From Mycolicibacterium brisbanense (GTDB taxonomy: Bacteria > Actinomycetota > Actinomycetes > Mycobacteriales > Mycobacteriaceae), in the NCBI RefSeq assembly GCF_001570425.1, contig NZ_BCSX01000045.1, forward strand, positions 96,101 through 160,100: a stretch of DNA of 64,000 nucleotides, written 5' to 3'. The notes beneath the pieces are model-generated. The model saw nothing but the letters and a program-made list of their open reading frames with translations. It did no database searches and had not been told where the DNA came from. This document shows positions 33,291 through 42,883 of the stretch, piece after piece; position 1 is the stretch's first letter; each line of letters starts with the position of its first letter. Position numbers and translations under genes: made by a program.

Positions 33291-33779
33291 TCATTGCTGC
33301 TCGACCAGACGGCGTAACCGGGCGATCGCCTCGTTGACCGCGGCCACCCGGATATCCCAGCGTGAACCCGACAGCGCCAGCTCGACCACCTCGGTGTCGA
33401 CGGGACCGGCCAATCCGAGGAACACCGTTCCCGGCGCATGGCCGCCGTGCGGCTCGGGGCCGGCCACACCGGTGAGGCTGACGCCCCAGGTGGCGGCACA
33501 GCGCTGGCGCGCACCGACCGCGAGCGCGCGGGCCGTGGGCGCCGCGACCGGTCCGACCGCGTCGAGCACCTGGGGTGCGACGCCGGCCAGCCAGATCTTG
33601 GTGTCCTCGGTGTAGGTGACCAGCCCGCCGTGCAGCACGGCACTGGCACCGGGCACGCCTGCCAGCGTGGCCGCGAGCAGACCTCCGGTCAGCGATTCTG
33701 CGGTGGCCACGCTCTGGCCGTTCACCGTCAGATCGGCGACCAGCGCCTTCGCGTCGTCAGTTACGAGCGGATCGTCCAC
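33291..33779 (-). CDS. CinA C-terminal-domain (nicotinamide-nucleotide amidase-like) protein
   Basis: 162 residues: VATAESLTGGLLAATLAGVPGAS, YTEDTKIWLAGV, GVSLTGVAGPEPHGG-HAPGTVFLG, all PncC/CinA-C signatures (NMN deamidation). Free-standing, no N-terminal CinA half. GTG at 33779 overlaps the pgsA3 3' end by 23 nt; a start at 33806 is possible but overlaps more. Confidence 0.88.
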   Translation of the reverse strand: MDDPLVTDDAKALVADLTVNGQSVATAESLTGGLLAATLAGVPGASAVLHGGLVTYTEDTKIWLAGVAPQVLDAVGPVAAPTARALAVGARQRCAATWGVSLTGVAGPEPHGGHAPGTVFLGLAGPVDTEVVELALSGSRWDIRVAAVNEAIARLRRLVEQQ

Positions 33780-34362
33780 GTGAATTCCTGATCGCCGAAA
33801 CCACATAGTCGGCGCCGGTGACGATGGTCAGCACGACGGCCGCCCACATGATCACCCACGCCACAGTCAGCCAGATTCCCGGCCAGTTGTGCAGCGGCAG
33901 CACGAACAACCCGATCGCTACCGCCTGCACCAGCGTCTTGAGTTTGCCGCCACGGCTGGCCGGGATGACGCCGTGACGCAACACCACGAAACGCAGAATG
34001 GTGATTCCGATCTCGCGCAGCAGAATCACGCCCGTGATCCACCAGGGCAGGTCCCCCAGCATCGACAGGCCGATCAACGCCGACCCGATGAGCGCCTTGT
34101 CGGCGATCGGGTCGGCCAGTGCGCCGAACTCCGAGACCACGCCGTAGCTGCGAGCCAGGGCCCCGTCGAACCGGTCGGTGATCACCGCGACCGCGAACAC
34201 CGCGAAAGCGACTATCCGCCAAAATGTTTCATGGCCATCGCCGACGAACAGCAACACCAGGAACACCGGCACCAGCACCAGCCGGGCGCCGGTGAGGATG
34301 TTGGGCAAGCTGGCGATGAAGGCATGCGGCACCAACGGATCAGTAGAAGGTTGGCCCGGCAC
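33757..34362 (-). CDS. pgsA3: CDP-diacylglycerol-glycerol-3-phosphate 3-phosphatidyltransferase (PgsA3-like)
   Basis: 201-residue CDP-alcohol phosphatidyltransferase with the family motif D-x2-DG-x2-AR-x8-G-x3-D-x3-D read in DRFDGALARSYGVV ... GALADPIADKALIG, and about six TM helices. GTG start at 34362; -10-like TATTCT (34369-34374) is 6 nt upstream, so leaderless. Syntenic with Rv2746c. Confidence 0.92.
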   Translation of the reverse strand: MPGQPSTDPLVPHAFIASLPNILTGARLVLVPVFLVLLFVGDGHETFWRIVAFAVFAVAVITDRFDGALARSYGVVSEFGALADPIADKALIGSALIGLSMLGDLPWWITGVILLREIGITILRFVVLRHGVIPASRGGKLKTLVQAVAIGLFVLPLHNWPGIWLTVAWVIMWAAVVLTIVTGADYVVSAIRNSRGRSARN

Positions 34363-34404
34363 CGCAACAGAATATCGGTTGCCGAAACCGATACTCTTCC
34401 AGCT
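34363..34404. promoter_or_regulatory. divergent leaderless promoters of pgsA3 and argA
   Basis: In 42 bp: minus-strand TATTCT (34369-34374) 6 nt before the pgsA3 GTG and plus-strand TACTCT (34392-34397) 7 nt before the argA GTG. Neither gene has a Shine-Dalgarno. Confidence 0.6.
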
Positions 34405-34926
34405 GTGAACGAAGGCAGTGCGCCACCGGCGACCAGGCCCTTGGTGCGCCGGGCCCGCACGTCCGATGTCCCCCGCATCAAGGAGCTGGTGGACATCTAC
34501 GCAGGCAAGATTCTTCTGGAAAAGAACCTGGTGACGTTGTACGAGGCGGTCCAGGAATTCTGGGTGGTCGAGCTCGACGGTGAACTGGTCGGCTGCGGTG
34601 CCCTGCACGTGCTGTGGGCCGATCTCGGCGAAGTGCGCACGGTCGCGGTCCATCCGAAGGTCCGCGGCACCGGCGTGGGCCACGTTCTGCTCGAGCAGCT
34701 GCTGCGCGCCGCGCGCGATCTTCATCTGAGCCGCATCTTCGTCTTGACCTTCGAGGTCGACTTCTTCGGCAAGCACGGCTTCAAGGAGATCGACGGCACC
34801 CCCGTGACCGCCGAGGTCTATGAGGAGATGTGCCGCTCGTACGACACCGGTGTGGCCGAGTTCCTGGATCTGTCCTACGTCAAACCGAACACGCTCGGGA
34901 ACACCCGCATGCTGCTGACGCTCTGA
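34405..34926 (+). CDS. argA: N-acetylglutamate synthase-like GNAT (Rv2747-like)
   Basis: 173-residue GNAT acetyltransferase corresponding to the short mycobacterial ArgA that makes N-acetylglutamate for arginine synthesis. Acetyl-CoA motif VRTVAVHPKVRGTGVGHVLLEQLL; KILLEKNLVTLYEAVQEFWV N-terminally; FFGKHGFKEID later. GTG start, leaderless. Ends at a strong terminator hairpin. Confidence 0.9.
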   Translation: MNEGSAPPATRPLVRRARTSDVPRIKELVDIYAGKILLEKNLVTLYEAVQEFWVVELDGELVGCGALHVLWADLGEVRTVAVHPKVRGTGVGHVLLEQLLRAARDLHLSRIFVLTFEVDFFGKHGFKEIDGTPVTAEVYEEMCRSYDTGVAEFLDLSYVKPNTLGNTRMLLTL

Positions 34927-34928
34927 GG

Positions 34929-34977
34929 GATTTGCGGAGTCTCACCCGTACTCGCTACGGGTGAGACCCCACAAATC
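34929..34977. terminator. bidirectional hairpin terminator between argA and ftsK
   Basis: Perfect 12-bp stem GTCTCACCCGTA (34939-34950) / TACGGGTGAGAC (34956-34967) with a 5-nt loop, extended by GATTTG/CAAATC arms at 34929-34934 and 34972-34977. Sits between two convergent stops, so it can serve both strands. No long U-tract. Confidence 0.85.
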
Positions 34978-34984
34978 ACCGGGG

Positions 34985-37540
34985 TCAGAACTCGTCGGGG
35001 TCGTCTTCGGTGTCGGCGCCGTTGGCGTCGGCGCCACCACGGATCAGGGCGAGCGTGCCGGCCAATTCGTCGGGCTTGACGAGCACCTCGCGGGCCTTGG
35101 AGCCCTCGGACGGCCCGACGATCTGGCGGGTCTCCATGAGGTCCATCAGCCGGCCCGCCTTGGCGAAGCCGACGCGCAGCTTGCGTTGCAGCATCGAGGT
35201 GGACCCGAACTGCGAGGACACCACGAGCTCGACGGCTTGCAAAAAGACGTCCAGGTCGTCGCCGATGTCGGGGTCGACGTCCTTGCGCTCGCCCGCCTTG
35301 ACCGCGGTGACGCCGTCGACGAACTCGGGCTCGGCCTGCGCCTTGGTGGCCTCGACGACGGCGTGGATCTCCTCGTCGGTGATGAACGCGCCCTGCATGC
35401 GCAGCGGCTTGTTCGCGCCCATCGGCAGGAACAGGCCGTCGCCCATACCGATCAGCTTCTCGGCGCCGGGCTGGTCGAGGATCACGCGACTGTCGGTCAG
35501 CGATGACGTCGCGAAGGCCAGCCGCGACGGCACGTTGGTCTTGATCAGGCCGGTGACGACGTCGACCGACGGCCGCTGGGTGGCCAGCACGAGGTGGATG
35601 CCTGCCGCTCGCGCCTTCTGCGTGATGCGCACGATGGCGTCCTCGACATCGCGCGGCGCGGTCATCATCAGGTCGGCGAGCTCGTCGACGATCGCGAGGA
35701 TGTACGGGTACGGCTTGTAGACCCGCTCGCTACCCAGCGGCGTGCTGATCTCCCCGGTGCGCACCTTCTCGTTGAACACGTCGATGTGCCGCACCCGCGA
35801 CGCCTTCATGTCCTGGTAGCGCTGTTCCATCTCCTCGACCAGCCAGGCCAGCGCCGCGGCAGCCTTCTTGGGTTCGGTGATGATCGGCGTGATCAGATGC
35901 GGAATGCCTTCGTAGGGCGTGAGTTCCACCATCTTCGGGTCGATCAGGATCATCCTGACCTCGTCGGGGGTGGCCCGCGCCAGCAGCGAGACCAGCATCG
36001 AGTTGACAAAGCTCGACTTACCGGAACCAGTCGAACCGGCGACCAGCAGGTGCGGCATCTTCGCCAGGTTGGCCGAGACGAAGTCCCCTTCGATGTCCTT
36101 GCCGAGGCCGATCACCAAGGGGTGGTGGTCACGTCGCGTGGACGGTGCGGTGAGGACGTCGGAGAGCCGCACCATCTCACGGTCGGTGTTGGGCACCTCG
36201 ATACCGACGGCCGATTTGCCCGGGATGGGGGCCAGCATACGGACGCTCTCGGTGGCGACCGCGTAGGCGATATTGCGGTGCAGCGCAGTGATTTTCTCGA
36301 CCTTGACGCCCGGTCCGAGTTCCACCTCGTAACGGGTGACGGTCGGGCCGCGGGTGCAGCCGGTCACGGCTGCGTCGACCTTGAACTGTTCGAGCACCGA
36401 CGAAATGGCGTCGGTCATCTGGTCGTTGGCGGCCGTGCGCAGCTTCGGCGGATCGCCCGCGATGAGCAGGTCCATCGACGGCAGCGTGTACGGGCCCTCG
36501 ACCACCCGGTCGACGACGATGGTGTCGTCCGCTTTCTTGGCAGGCTTGGGCTCGGCGATTTTCTTGCGGCGGGGTTTGACCGCAGGCTCGGGAACCGTTG
36601 GCGCTTCGGACTCTTCGGCCAACGGGTAGTTCTCCATCGGCGTGCCGGTCAGCGCTTTGGGCGCCTCGATGGCTGCGGTGGGCCAGTTCTTGGCCTGATC
36701 AGGTGTGTACGCCGGATCGTCGTAGTAGCCGTCGGAGAAGTCGTCGGCGGGCTGCGCGTCGGTGTACTCGTCGTCATAGTCGTCGTCGTAGTACTCGTCG
36801 TCGTCATCGAACGCGCGGGTCCGGAACATCGCGCGCAATGTCGCGGGCACTTCGCGGATGGTCGTGCCGGTGATCAGCAGCACGCCGAACAGCACGCCGA
36901 TGAAGAGCAACGGCGCGGCGATCCACGCGGTCAGTCCGTCCGAGAGCGGTCCCCCGATGGCGAATCCCACGAATCCGGCCGCCGACCGGCGTCCGGCGGG
37001 ATCCTCCGGCGAACCCGCCCACAGGTGCCAGAGTCCCAGTGCGGGCAGCGCGACCATGGCGACGCCGAGGATCATCCGCGGGCGGGAATCCGGGTCGGGT
37101 TCGGTACGCATCAGCACGACGGCGACCACGGCCAGCACGATCGGAACGAGCACGACGGGCTCGCCGACGACGGTCCGCAGTGCGGTGTCTATCCACGCGC
37201 CGACCGGACGGGCCGCGTCGAACCAGGAACTGGCCGCGACCACCACGGCGATGCCCAAAAGTGCCAGCGCGAGACCGTCGCGGCGGTGTCCCGGTTCGAT
37301 CTCGCGGGCCCGCCCGACCGAGCGAGCCGTCGAACCGGCGCCCTTGGCCAGCATCAGCCACCCCGCGCGTGCGCCGCGGCCGAGTTTCTGTCCGGCGACG
37401 GCCACCGGTGAGCCCTGGGACCGACGGGCCGGCTTGCGCCTGGCTGGCGCAGGGCGGGCAGGCGCCTGTCGGCCGGAGCGTGAGCTGGGCTTTGACCTGC
37501 TCGAACGGGCTCCAGATCGCGCAGCGGTCTTGTTAGCCAT
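34985..37540 (-). CDS. ftsK: DNA translocase FtsK
   Basis: 851 residues. Basic N-terminus (MANKTAARSGARSSRSKP), four TM helices (~80-270), acidic linker (DDDDEYYDDDYDDEY region, ~280-300), then RecA-type motor with Walker A VAGSTGSGKSSFVNSML and Walker B IVDELADLMM, and C-terminal gamma domain (RKLRVGFAKAGRLMDLME). Pumps chromosome DNA at division. ATG at 37540; -10-like TAGGCT (37548-37553) 7 nt upstream, so leaderless. Confidence 0.97.
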   Translation of the reverse strand: MANKTAARSGARSSRSKPSSRSGRQAPARPAPARRKPARRSQGSPVAVAGQKLGRGARAGWLMLAKGAGSTARSVGRAREIEPGHRRDGLALALLGIAVVVAASSWFDAARPVGAWIDTALRTVVGEPVVLVPIVLAVVAVVLMRTEPDPDSRPRMILGVAMVALPALGLWHLWAGSPEDPAGRRSAAGFVGFAIGGPLSDGLTAWIAAPLLFIGVLFGVLLITGTTIREVPATLRAMFRTRAFDDDDEYYDDDYDDEYTDAQPADDFSDGYYDDPAYTPDQAKNWPTAAIEAPKALTGTPMENYPLAEESEAPTVPEPAVKPRRKKIAEPKPAKKADDTIVVDRVVEGPYTLPSMDLLIAGDPPKLRTAANDQMTDAISSVLEQFKVDAAVTGCTRGPTVTRYEVELGPGVKVEKITALHRNIAYAVATESVRMLAPIPGKSAVGIEVPNTDREMVRLSDVLTAPSTRRDHHPLVIGLGKDIEGDFVSANLAKMPHLLVAGSTGSGKSSFVNSMLVSLLARATPDEVRMILIDPKMVELTPYEGIPHLITPIITEPKKAAAALAWLVEEMEQRYQDMKASRVRHIDVFNEKVRTGEISTPLGSERVYKPYPYILAIVDELADLMMTAPRDVEDAIVRITQKARAAGIHLVLATQRPSVDVVTGLIKTNVPSRLAFATSSLTDSRVILDQPGAEKLIGMGDGLFLPMGANKPLRMQGAFITDEEIHAVVEATKAQAEPEFVDGVTAVKAGERKDVDPDIGDDLDVFLQAVELVVSSQFGSTSMLQRKLRVGFAKAGRLMDLMETRQIVGPSEGSKAREVLVKPDELAGTLALIRGGADANGADTEDDPDEF

Positions 37541-37718
37541 GTCCGCCAGCCTAGTCGCAGTGGCCTCATATTCACCATCTGCCACACAGGTCACAGAAAT
37601 GTTGCAGTTCTGGCAGATGAGCGTCGGTTGTCCGCAACGACACCGTCAACCGGGCATCGCGCTCCATGAGTACGCTTGGACACCTGTCCGGCCATACTGA
37701 CCCGAGGAGTCTGCACCC

Positions 37719-38033
37719 ATGCCAGTTGTCGTCGTCGCCACCATGAAGGCCAAGCCCGAATCCGTCGACGCGGTGCGCGAAGCCTGCAAGCAGGCCATCG
37801 AGGCAGTACACGGCGAACCGGGATGTGAGCTGTACTCGCTGCACGAGGCCGACGGCACCTTCGTCTTCGTCGAGCAGTGGGCCGACGCCGATGCGCTGAA
37901 GACGCACAGCACGGCGCCCGCGGTCGGAACCCTGTTCGGCACGATCGGTGAACTGCTCGACGGTGCGCCCGACATCAAGATGTTGCAGCCCGTCGTCGCC
38001 GGCGATCCGGCCAAGGGCCAATTGCGGCCGTAA
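37719..38033 (+). CDS. antibiotic-biosynthesis-monooxygenase (ABM) domain protein (Rv2749-like)
   Basis: 104-residue single ABM/dimeric alpha-beta barrel domain: VVVVATMKAKPESVDAVREA and YSLHEADGTFVFVEQWADADAL. Heme-degrading or quinol-oxygenating relatives exist; substrate here unknown. GAGGAG upstream. Its stop overlaps the SDR gene start by one base (TAATG), so the two are coupled. Confidence 0.85.
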   Translation: MPVVVVATMKAKPESVDAVREACKQAIEAVHGEPGCELYSLHEADGTFVFVEQWADADALKTHSTAPAVGTLFGTIGELLDGAPDIKMLQPVVAGDPAKGQLRP

Positions 38034-38860
38034 TGAGTGCGGACGGTCCCCTGGCCCGAAAGGTCGCGTTCATCACCGGCGCGGCACGGGGCCAGGGCCG
38101 CGCCGAGGCGGTGCGGCTGGCCTCGGACGGCGCGGACATCATCGCCGTCGACCTGTGCGATCAGATCGCATCGGTCCCCTACCCCATGGCCACACCCGAT
38201 GATCTGGCCGCGACGGTGAAGCTCGTCGAGGAGACCGGCGCCCGCATCGTCGCGCGGCAGGCCGACGTGCGCGACGAAGACGCCCTGCGTACCGCGCTGC
38301 AGGCCGGGATCGCCGAACTGGGCCGGCTCGACATCGTCGTCGCGAACGCCGGGATCGCACCCATGCAGTCCGGTCCCGACGGCTGGCGCGACGTCATCGA
38401 CGTCAATCTGACCGGCGTACACAACACGGTCGAGGTGGCGTTTCCGACCATGGTGGAACAGGGCGACGGCGGTTCGATCGTGCTGATCAGCTCGGCGGCG
38501 GGGCTGATCGGCGTAGGTGGCGGCGACCGCGGCTCGATCGGCTACACCGCGGCCAAGCACGGCGTCGTCGGCTTGATGCGCGCGTACGCCAACTACCTTG
38601 CCCCGCATAGTATTCGGGTCAACTCCATCCATCCCACCGGCGTGGACACCCCAATGATCAACAACGAGTTCACCCGCCAATGGCTCAAGCATGTCGCCGA
38701 GGAGCTGCACGCACCAACGGATTTCGGCAACGCCCTGCCGGTGCAGGTGGTTCAGGTCGAGGACATCGCCAACGCGGTGGCCTGGCTCGTGTCAGATCAG
38801 GCCCGCTATATCACAGGCGTGACACTGCCGGTGGACGCAGGTATCGTCAACAAGCGATGA
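38033..38860 (+). CDS. mycofactocin-type short-chain dehydrogenase (Rv2750-like)
   Basis: 275-residue SDR: GAARGQGRAEAVRLA nucleotide motif, NAG (VVANAGIAP), catalytic S and YxxxK (IGYTAAKHG). An insertion after the second strand (DLCDQIASVPYPMATPDDLA) is the mark of mycofactocin-coupled SDRs, which keep NAD(H) bound and pass electrons to mycofactocin. Substrate, probably an alcohol or terpenoid, is unknown. Confidence 0.85.
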   Translation: MSADGPLARKVAFITGAARGQGRAEAVRLASDGADIIAVDLCDQIASVPYPMATPDDLAATVKLVEETGARIVARQADVRDEDALRTALQAGIAELGRLDIVVANAGIAPMQSGPDGWRDVIDVNLTGVHNTVEVAFPTMVEQGDGGSIVLISSAAGLIGVGGGDRGSIGYTAAKHGVVGLMRAYANYLAPHSIRVNSIHPTGVDTPMINNEFTRQWLKHVAEELHAPTDFGNALPVQVVQVEDIANAVAWLVSDQARYITGVTLPVDAGIVNKR

Positions 38861-39729
38861 GCCGCACAGATCCGGTAGCTCAAACCGCCTTCGGCCCAAT
38901 GGTGTTGGCCGCCACTGAGCAGTACGAGGGCCCACGCCGGCTGGTCGACGACGATCTCGCGGAGTCGTTTCTGCCGGCGTCACTGCGTGCCATGACTCGG
39001 ATGATGCGCTGGCGCTTACCCCGCGAATGGTCCATCCGCGCCGCGGAACGGTCCCAGCCCGGCCTGTGGGCAAACCTGTCCTGCCGCAAGCGGTTCATCG
39101 ACGACATGCTCGACGCCGCACTGCCCGACATCGACGCCGTGGTGATTCTCGGTGCCGGTATGGACACGCGGGCTTATCGACTGGCGCGACGCAGCTCCAT
39201 ACCGGTGTTCGAGGTCGACCTGCCGGTCAACATCGACCGCAAACGCGCCGTGGTGCGTCGGGTGCTCGGCGCGGTTCCGGACTCGGTGCGGCTGATACCG
39301 GTCGACTTCGAACACGACGACCTGGCAGCCGAACTCGCCCGGCACGGTCACCGCGCATCCGACCGGACGTTCTTCGTATGGGAGGGCGTGACTCAGTACC
39401 TCACCGAAGGCGGCGTGCGGGCGACGTTCGACTACCTCGCCACGGCAGCGCCGGGCAGCCGGCTGGTGTTCACCTATGTCCGTGCCGATTTCATCGACGG
39501 CACCCACCGCTACGGCGCGGAATCGCTGTATCGGAGGTTCTGCGTCCGTCGCAAGATCTGGCGGTTCGGGCTCAATCCCGACGACATCGCGCCGTTCATC
39601 GAGCCATACGGCTGGCAGCTGATGCAGCAGGCCGGCCCGGAGTACCTGATCGAGCACTACGTCAACCCGGCGGGCCGCAACCTCGGCGCATCCCAAGTGG
39701 AGTGGACGGCCTACGCGTTGCGGCGGTAG
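38857..39729 (+). CDS. SAM-dependent methyltransferase, TIGR00027/LCMT-like family (Rv2751-like)
   Basis: 290 residues: SFLPASLRAMTRMMRW, SAM site VVILGAGMDTRAYRL with acidic FEVDLPVNIDRKRAVV, and FFVWEGVTQYLTEGGVRATF, all features of the mycobacterial putative methyltransferase family. Substrate unknown. ATGA overlap with the SDR. Confidence 0.87.
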   Translation: MSRTDPVAQTAFGPMVLAATEQYEGPRRLVDDDLAESFLPASLRAMTRMMRWRLPREWSIRAAERSQPGLWANLSCRKRFIDDMLDAALPDIDAVVILGAGMDTRAYRLARRSSIPVFEVDLPVNIDRKRAVVRRVLGAVPDSVRLIPVDFEHDDLAAELARHGHRASDRTFFVWEGVTQYLTEGGVRATFDYLATAAPGSRLVFTYVRADFIDGTHRYGAESLYRRFCVRRKIWRFGLNPDDIAPFIEPYGWQLMQQAGPEYLIEHYVNPAGRNLGASQVEWTAYALRR

Positions 39730-39802
39730 CCGCCCTCATGCTGGACGCGTTCGCGGAACCGGGCCTCGGCCTGGTGCGCCTCACCACCGAAGGAGCTACC
39801 CG

Positions 39803-40240
39803 ATGAACACCGCCGCGGCCGTGGCAGTCGCCGTCACCTACTGCTGGATCGGCATGGTGCTGGCGATCTCGTTCTTGGAGGCCCCGCTGAAGTTCCGCGC
39901 ACCGGGAGTCACCCTGCAGATCGGGCTCGGCATCGGACGGTTGGTGTTCCGCGCCCTCAACGCCACCGAAACAGCCTTTGCGGCAATCGTCATCGTCACC
40001 CTTGCAATCAGTCGACCGTCAACGGCGGTCATCGCGGCGTTCGTGATCGCCATCGCCGCGCTGGCAGTGCAGTTGCTGGCCGTGCGCCCCAAGCTGACAC
40101 AGCGCTCCGACGCCGTACTGGCGGCCGCCCCGGGCCAGGCACCCGCCGGGCGCTCACGCGTGCACTACGTCTACGTAGCGCTCGAGGCCGTCAAGATCGT
40201 CGGCCTGCTCGTCGGCGGGATACTGCTGCTGGCAGGCTAG
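39803..40240 (+). CDS. four-helix membrane protein
   Basis: 145 residues with four hydrophobic segments (VAVAVTYCWIGMVLAISFLE; ALNATETAFAAIVIVTLAIS; AVIAAFVIAIAALAVQLLAV; ALEAVKIVGLLVGGILLLAG). No motif recognised. Its stop overlaps the RNase J stop on the other strand by 4 bp. 73-bp gap to the methyltransferase. Confidence 0.68.
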   Translation: MNTAAAVAVAVTYCWIGMVLAISFLEAPLKFRAPGVTLQIGLGIGRLVFRALNATETAFAAIVIVTLAISRPSTAVIAAFVIAIAALAVQLLAVRPKLTQRSDAVLAAAPGQAPAGRSRVHYVYVALEAVKIVGLLVGGILLLAG

Positions 40241-41913
40241 ATCTCGATAACGGTCGGCACGATCATCGGCTGGCGACGGTAGGTCTCGCCCACCCACTTG
40301 CCGACCGTGCGCCGCACCGCCTGCGCGATCCGCGTGGGATCGGTGATGTTCTCCGCGGCAAGGCTTTCCAGTTCGCGCTCGACCTTCTGCGCAACCGATT
40401 CCAAGGCCTTGGGATCTTCCGAGAAGCCGCGGGATTGCAGATGCGCCGGTCCCGCGGGGCGCCCGGTTCCCCGGTGCACCACAACGGTCACCGCGACGAA
40501 ACCCGATGAGAGAATGAGCCGTTCACCGAGCGTGGCATCGCCGACGTCACCGGTGATCAATCCGTCGACGAACATTTTGCCGACGGTCACGGCCCCCGAT
40601 ATCGATGCCCTGCCCGCGACCAGGTCCACGCTGACCCCGTTCTCGGCGATCACGATGTTCTCCGGCGGCACCCCGGTGCGTGCGGCCAGCGCAGCGTTGG
40701 CCCGCAGATGCCGCCAGGTGCCGTGCACCGGCATGACATTGCGCGGCCGCACACCGTTGTAGAGAAACAGCAACTCGCCGGAATAGGCGTGCCCGGAAAC
40801 ATGAACGCGCGCTTGGGCATTGGTGACCACCCTGGCCCCGATCTTGGCCAGCGCGTCGATCACACCGTAGACGGCCTCCTCGTTGCCCGGGATCAGCGAC
40901 GACGACAGGATGATCAGGTCGCCCGCGGTCAACGTGATGCTGCGGTGCTCGCCACGCGACATCCGCGACAGCGCCGCCATCGGCTCACCCTGGGTCCCGG
41001 TGGTGATCAGCACCACCTTGTGCGCAGGCATCATCTCGGCTGCGCCGATGTCGAGGATGTCGGAATCGTCGACCCGCAGATACCCGAGCTCGCGCGCGAT
41101 GCCCATGTTGCGCACCATCGATCGCCCGACGAACGACACCTTGCGGCCCAGAGCCACCGCGGCGTCGATGATCTGTTGCACCCGATCGACATTCGACGCG
41201 AAGCACGCCACGATCACCCGGCCTTCGGCACCGCGGATCAGCCGGTGCAGCGTCGGGCCCACCTCGCTCTCCGACGGGCTGACACCCGGATGCTCGGAAT
41301 TCGTGGAGTCGCACAAGAACAGGTCGACACCGGAGTCCCCCAGGCGCGACATACCCGGCAGGTCGGTGGGACGACCGTCGAGGGGCATCTGGTCGAGTTT
41401 GATGTCACCGGTGTGCAGCACCGTGCCTGCGCCGGTGTGGATCGCGACCGCCAAGCACCCGGGAATCGAATGGTTGACGGCGAAGTACTCACACTCGAAG
41501 ACACCGTGCGTACTGCTCTGCCGCTCGGCGACCTCGACGAAGACGGGTTTGATGCGGTGTTCGCGGCACTTCTCGCGCACCAGGGCAATGGTGAATTTCG
41601 AGCCCACCACCGGAATGTCGGGCCGCAGCTTGAGCAGGAACGGGATGGCGCCGATGTGGTCCTCGTGCGCGTGGGTGATGACGAGCGCCTCGACATCATC
41701 GAGGCGATGCTCGATGTGCCGCAGGTCGGGCAAGATCAAGTCGACACCAGGCTCGTCATGCCCCGGGAACAACACGCCGCAGTCGACGATGAGCAACCGG
41801 CCCAGGTGCTCGAAAACCGTCATGTTGCGGCCGATTTCGCTGATGCCGCCCAGCGCAGTGACTCTCAGCCCTCCGGGGGCCAGCGGCTCGGGCGGCGCGA
41901 GATCGGTGCTCAA
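40237..41913 (-). CDS. rnj: ribonuclease J
   Basis: 558-residue metallo-beta-lactamase/beta-CASP nuclease (Rv2752c-like) with endo- and 5'-exonuclease activity in RNA maturation. Zn motif THAHEDHIGAIPFL, beta-CASP region (ITTGTQGEPMAALSRMS), VHVSGHAYSGELLFL. The start appears to be TTG at 41911-41913, 9 nt after the dapA stop; MSTDLAPPEPLAPGG then leads into the conserved LRVTALGGISEIGRNMT. Confidence 0.95.
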   Translation of the reverse strand: MSTDLAPPEPLAPGGLRVTALGGISEIGRNMTVFEHLGRLLIVDCGVLFPGHDEPGVDLILPDLRHIEHRLDDVEALVITHAHEDHIGAIPFLLKLRPDIPVVGSKFTIALVREKCREHRIKPVFVEVAERQSSTHGVFECEYFAVNHSIPGCLAVAIHTGAGTVLHTGDIKLDQMPLDGRPTDLPGMSRLGDSGVDLFLCDSTNSEHPGVSPSESEVGPTLHRLIRGAEGRVIVACFASNVDRVQQIIDAAVALGRKVSFVGRSMVRNMGIARELGYLRVDDSDILDIGAAEMMPAHKVVLITTGTQGEPMAALSRMSRGEHRSITLTAGDLIILSSSLIPGNEEAVYGVIDALAKIGARVVTNAQARVHVSGHAYSGELLFLYNGVRPRNVMPVHGTWRHLRANAALAARTGVPPENIVIAENGVSVDLVAGRASISGAVTVGKMFVDGLITGDVGDATLGERLILSSGFVAVTVVVHRGTGRPAGPAHLQSRGFSEDPKALESVAQKVERELESLAAENITDPTRIAQAVRRTVGKWVGETYRRQPMIVPTVIEI

Positions 41914-41922
41914 CGGCCGGCC

Positions 41923-42825
41923 CTACCTGAGCACCGCTGCGGCGCGCATATCGGCGGCCAGCGCCTCGATCTCGTCCGGCGCGGCCGGGATCTGCGGCAG
42001 CCGGGGTTCACCGCAGTCGATGCCCTGCAATCGCAAACCAGCCTTGGACATCGTCACACCTCCCAGCCGGGACTGCGCGGCGCCCAGCGGGCCCAGCGAA
42101 ACGTTGATCTTGCGGGCCGTGGCGACGTCACCGGAATTGAACGCGGTCAACATGTCTCGCAACTGACCCGCGGCCAGATGACCCCAGACGCTGATGAAGC
42201 CGACCGCACCCATGGCCAGCCACGGGAGGTTGAGCGCGTCGTCGCCCGAGTAGTACGCCAGGCCGGTCTCGGCGATGATCTGCGCCCCGCCGGGCAGGTC
42301 GCCCTTGGCGTCTTTCACGCCCACGATGTTCGGGTGTTCGGCCAGCTTACGGATGGTGTCCCACTCGATCGGAATCGACGACCGCGGAGGAATGTCATAG
42401 AGCAGGATCGGCAGCTCGGTGGCGTCGGCGACCGCGGTGAAGTGTGCGAGCAGCCCCGCCTGAGGCGGCCGCGAGTAGTAGGGCGTGACGACGAGCAGTC
42501 CGTGCGCGCCTGCCTCGGCGCTGGCCTTGGCCAGTCGCACGGTGTGCGCGGTGTCATAGCTGCCGGCCCCCGCGATGATGCGGGCCCGGTCGCCCACCAC
42601 ATCGAGCACGGCACGCAACAGCGCCAGCTTCTCGTTGTCGGTGGTCGTCGGCGACTCGCCGGTGGTGCCCGACAGCACCAGACCGTCGCACCCGGCGTCG
42701 ACCAGGTGCGTGGCCAGCTTGGTTGCGGTATCGAGATCGACCGAGCCGTCGGGCTTGAACGGCGTCACCATTGCGGTCAGCAAGGTGCCCATCTGGGCGG
42801 TAACGTCAATTCCGCTGGTGCTCAC
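41923..42825 (-). CDS. dapA: 4-hydroxy-tetrahydrodipicolinate synthase DapA
   Basis: 300-residue TIM-barrel lyase of lysine/DAP synthesis. Pyruvate-binding GTTGESPTTTDNEK, catalytic Tyr in LLYDIPPRS, Schiff-base Lys in VGVKDAKGD. GTG start at 42825 with -10-like TAATCT (42832-42837) 6 nt upstream, leaderless. Followed closely by rnj. Confidence 0.97.
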   Translation of the reverse strand: MSTSGIDVTAQMGTLLTAMVTPFKPDGSVDLDTATKLATHLVDAGCDGLVLSGTTGESPTTTDNEKLALLRAVLDVVGDRARIIAGAGSYDTAHTVRLAKASAEAGAHGLLVVTPYYSRPPQAGLLAHFTAVADATELPILLYDIPPRSSIPIEWDTIRKLAEHPNIVGVKDAKGDLPGGAQIIAETGLAYYSGDDALNLPWLAMGAVGFISVWGHLAAGQLRDMLTAFNSGDVATARKINVSLGPLGAAQSRLGGVTMSKAGLRLQGIDCGEPRLPQIPAAPDEIEALAADMRAAAVLR

Positions 42826-42883
42826 GCGCCAAGATTACCCGCTCCCCTTCACGCTTCTGTCGCGATGTCGACGGGCCACTCCG

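Noticed and set aside
35594..37411. 605-codon plus-strand frame opposite ftsK
   Set aside because: Composition is Arg/His/Asp-rich shadow coding; FtsK motifs on the minus strand are intact.
42631..42651. TTGTCGGTG in dapA as a RecA-NDp promoter
   Set aside because: Located inside dapA on the opposite strand, with no TANNNT 8 nt downstream and no gene start following it.
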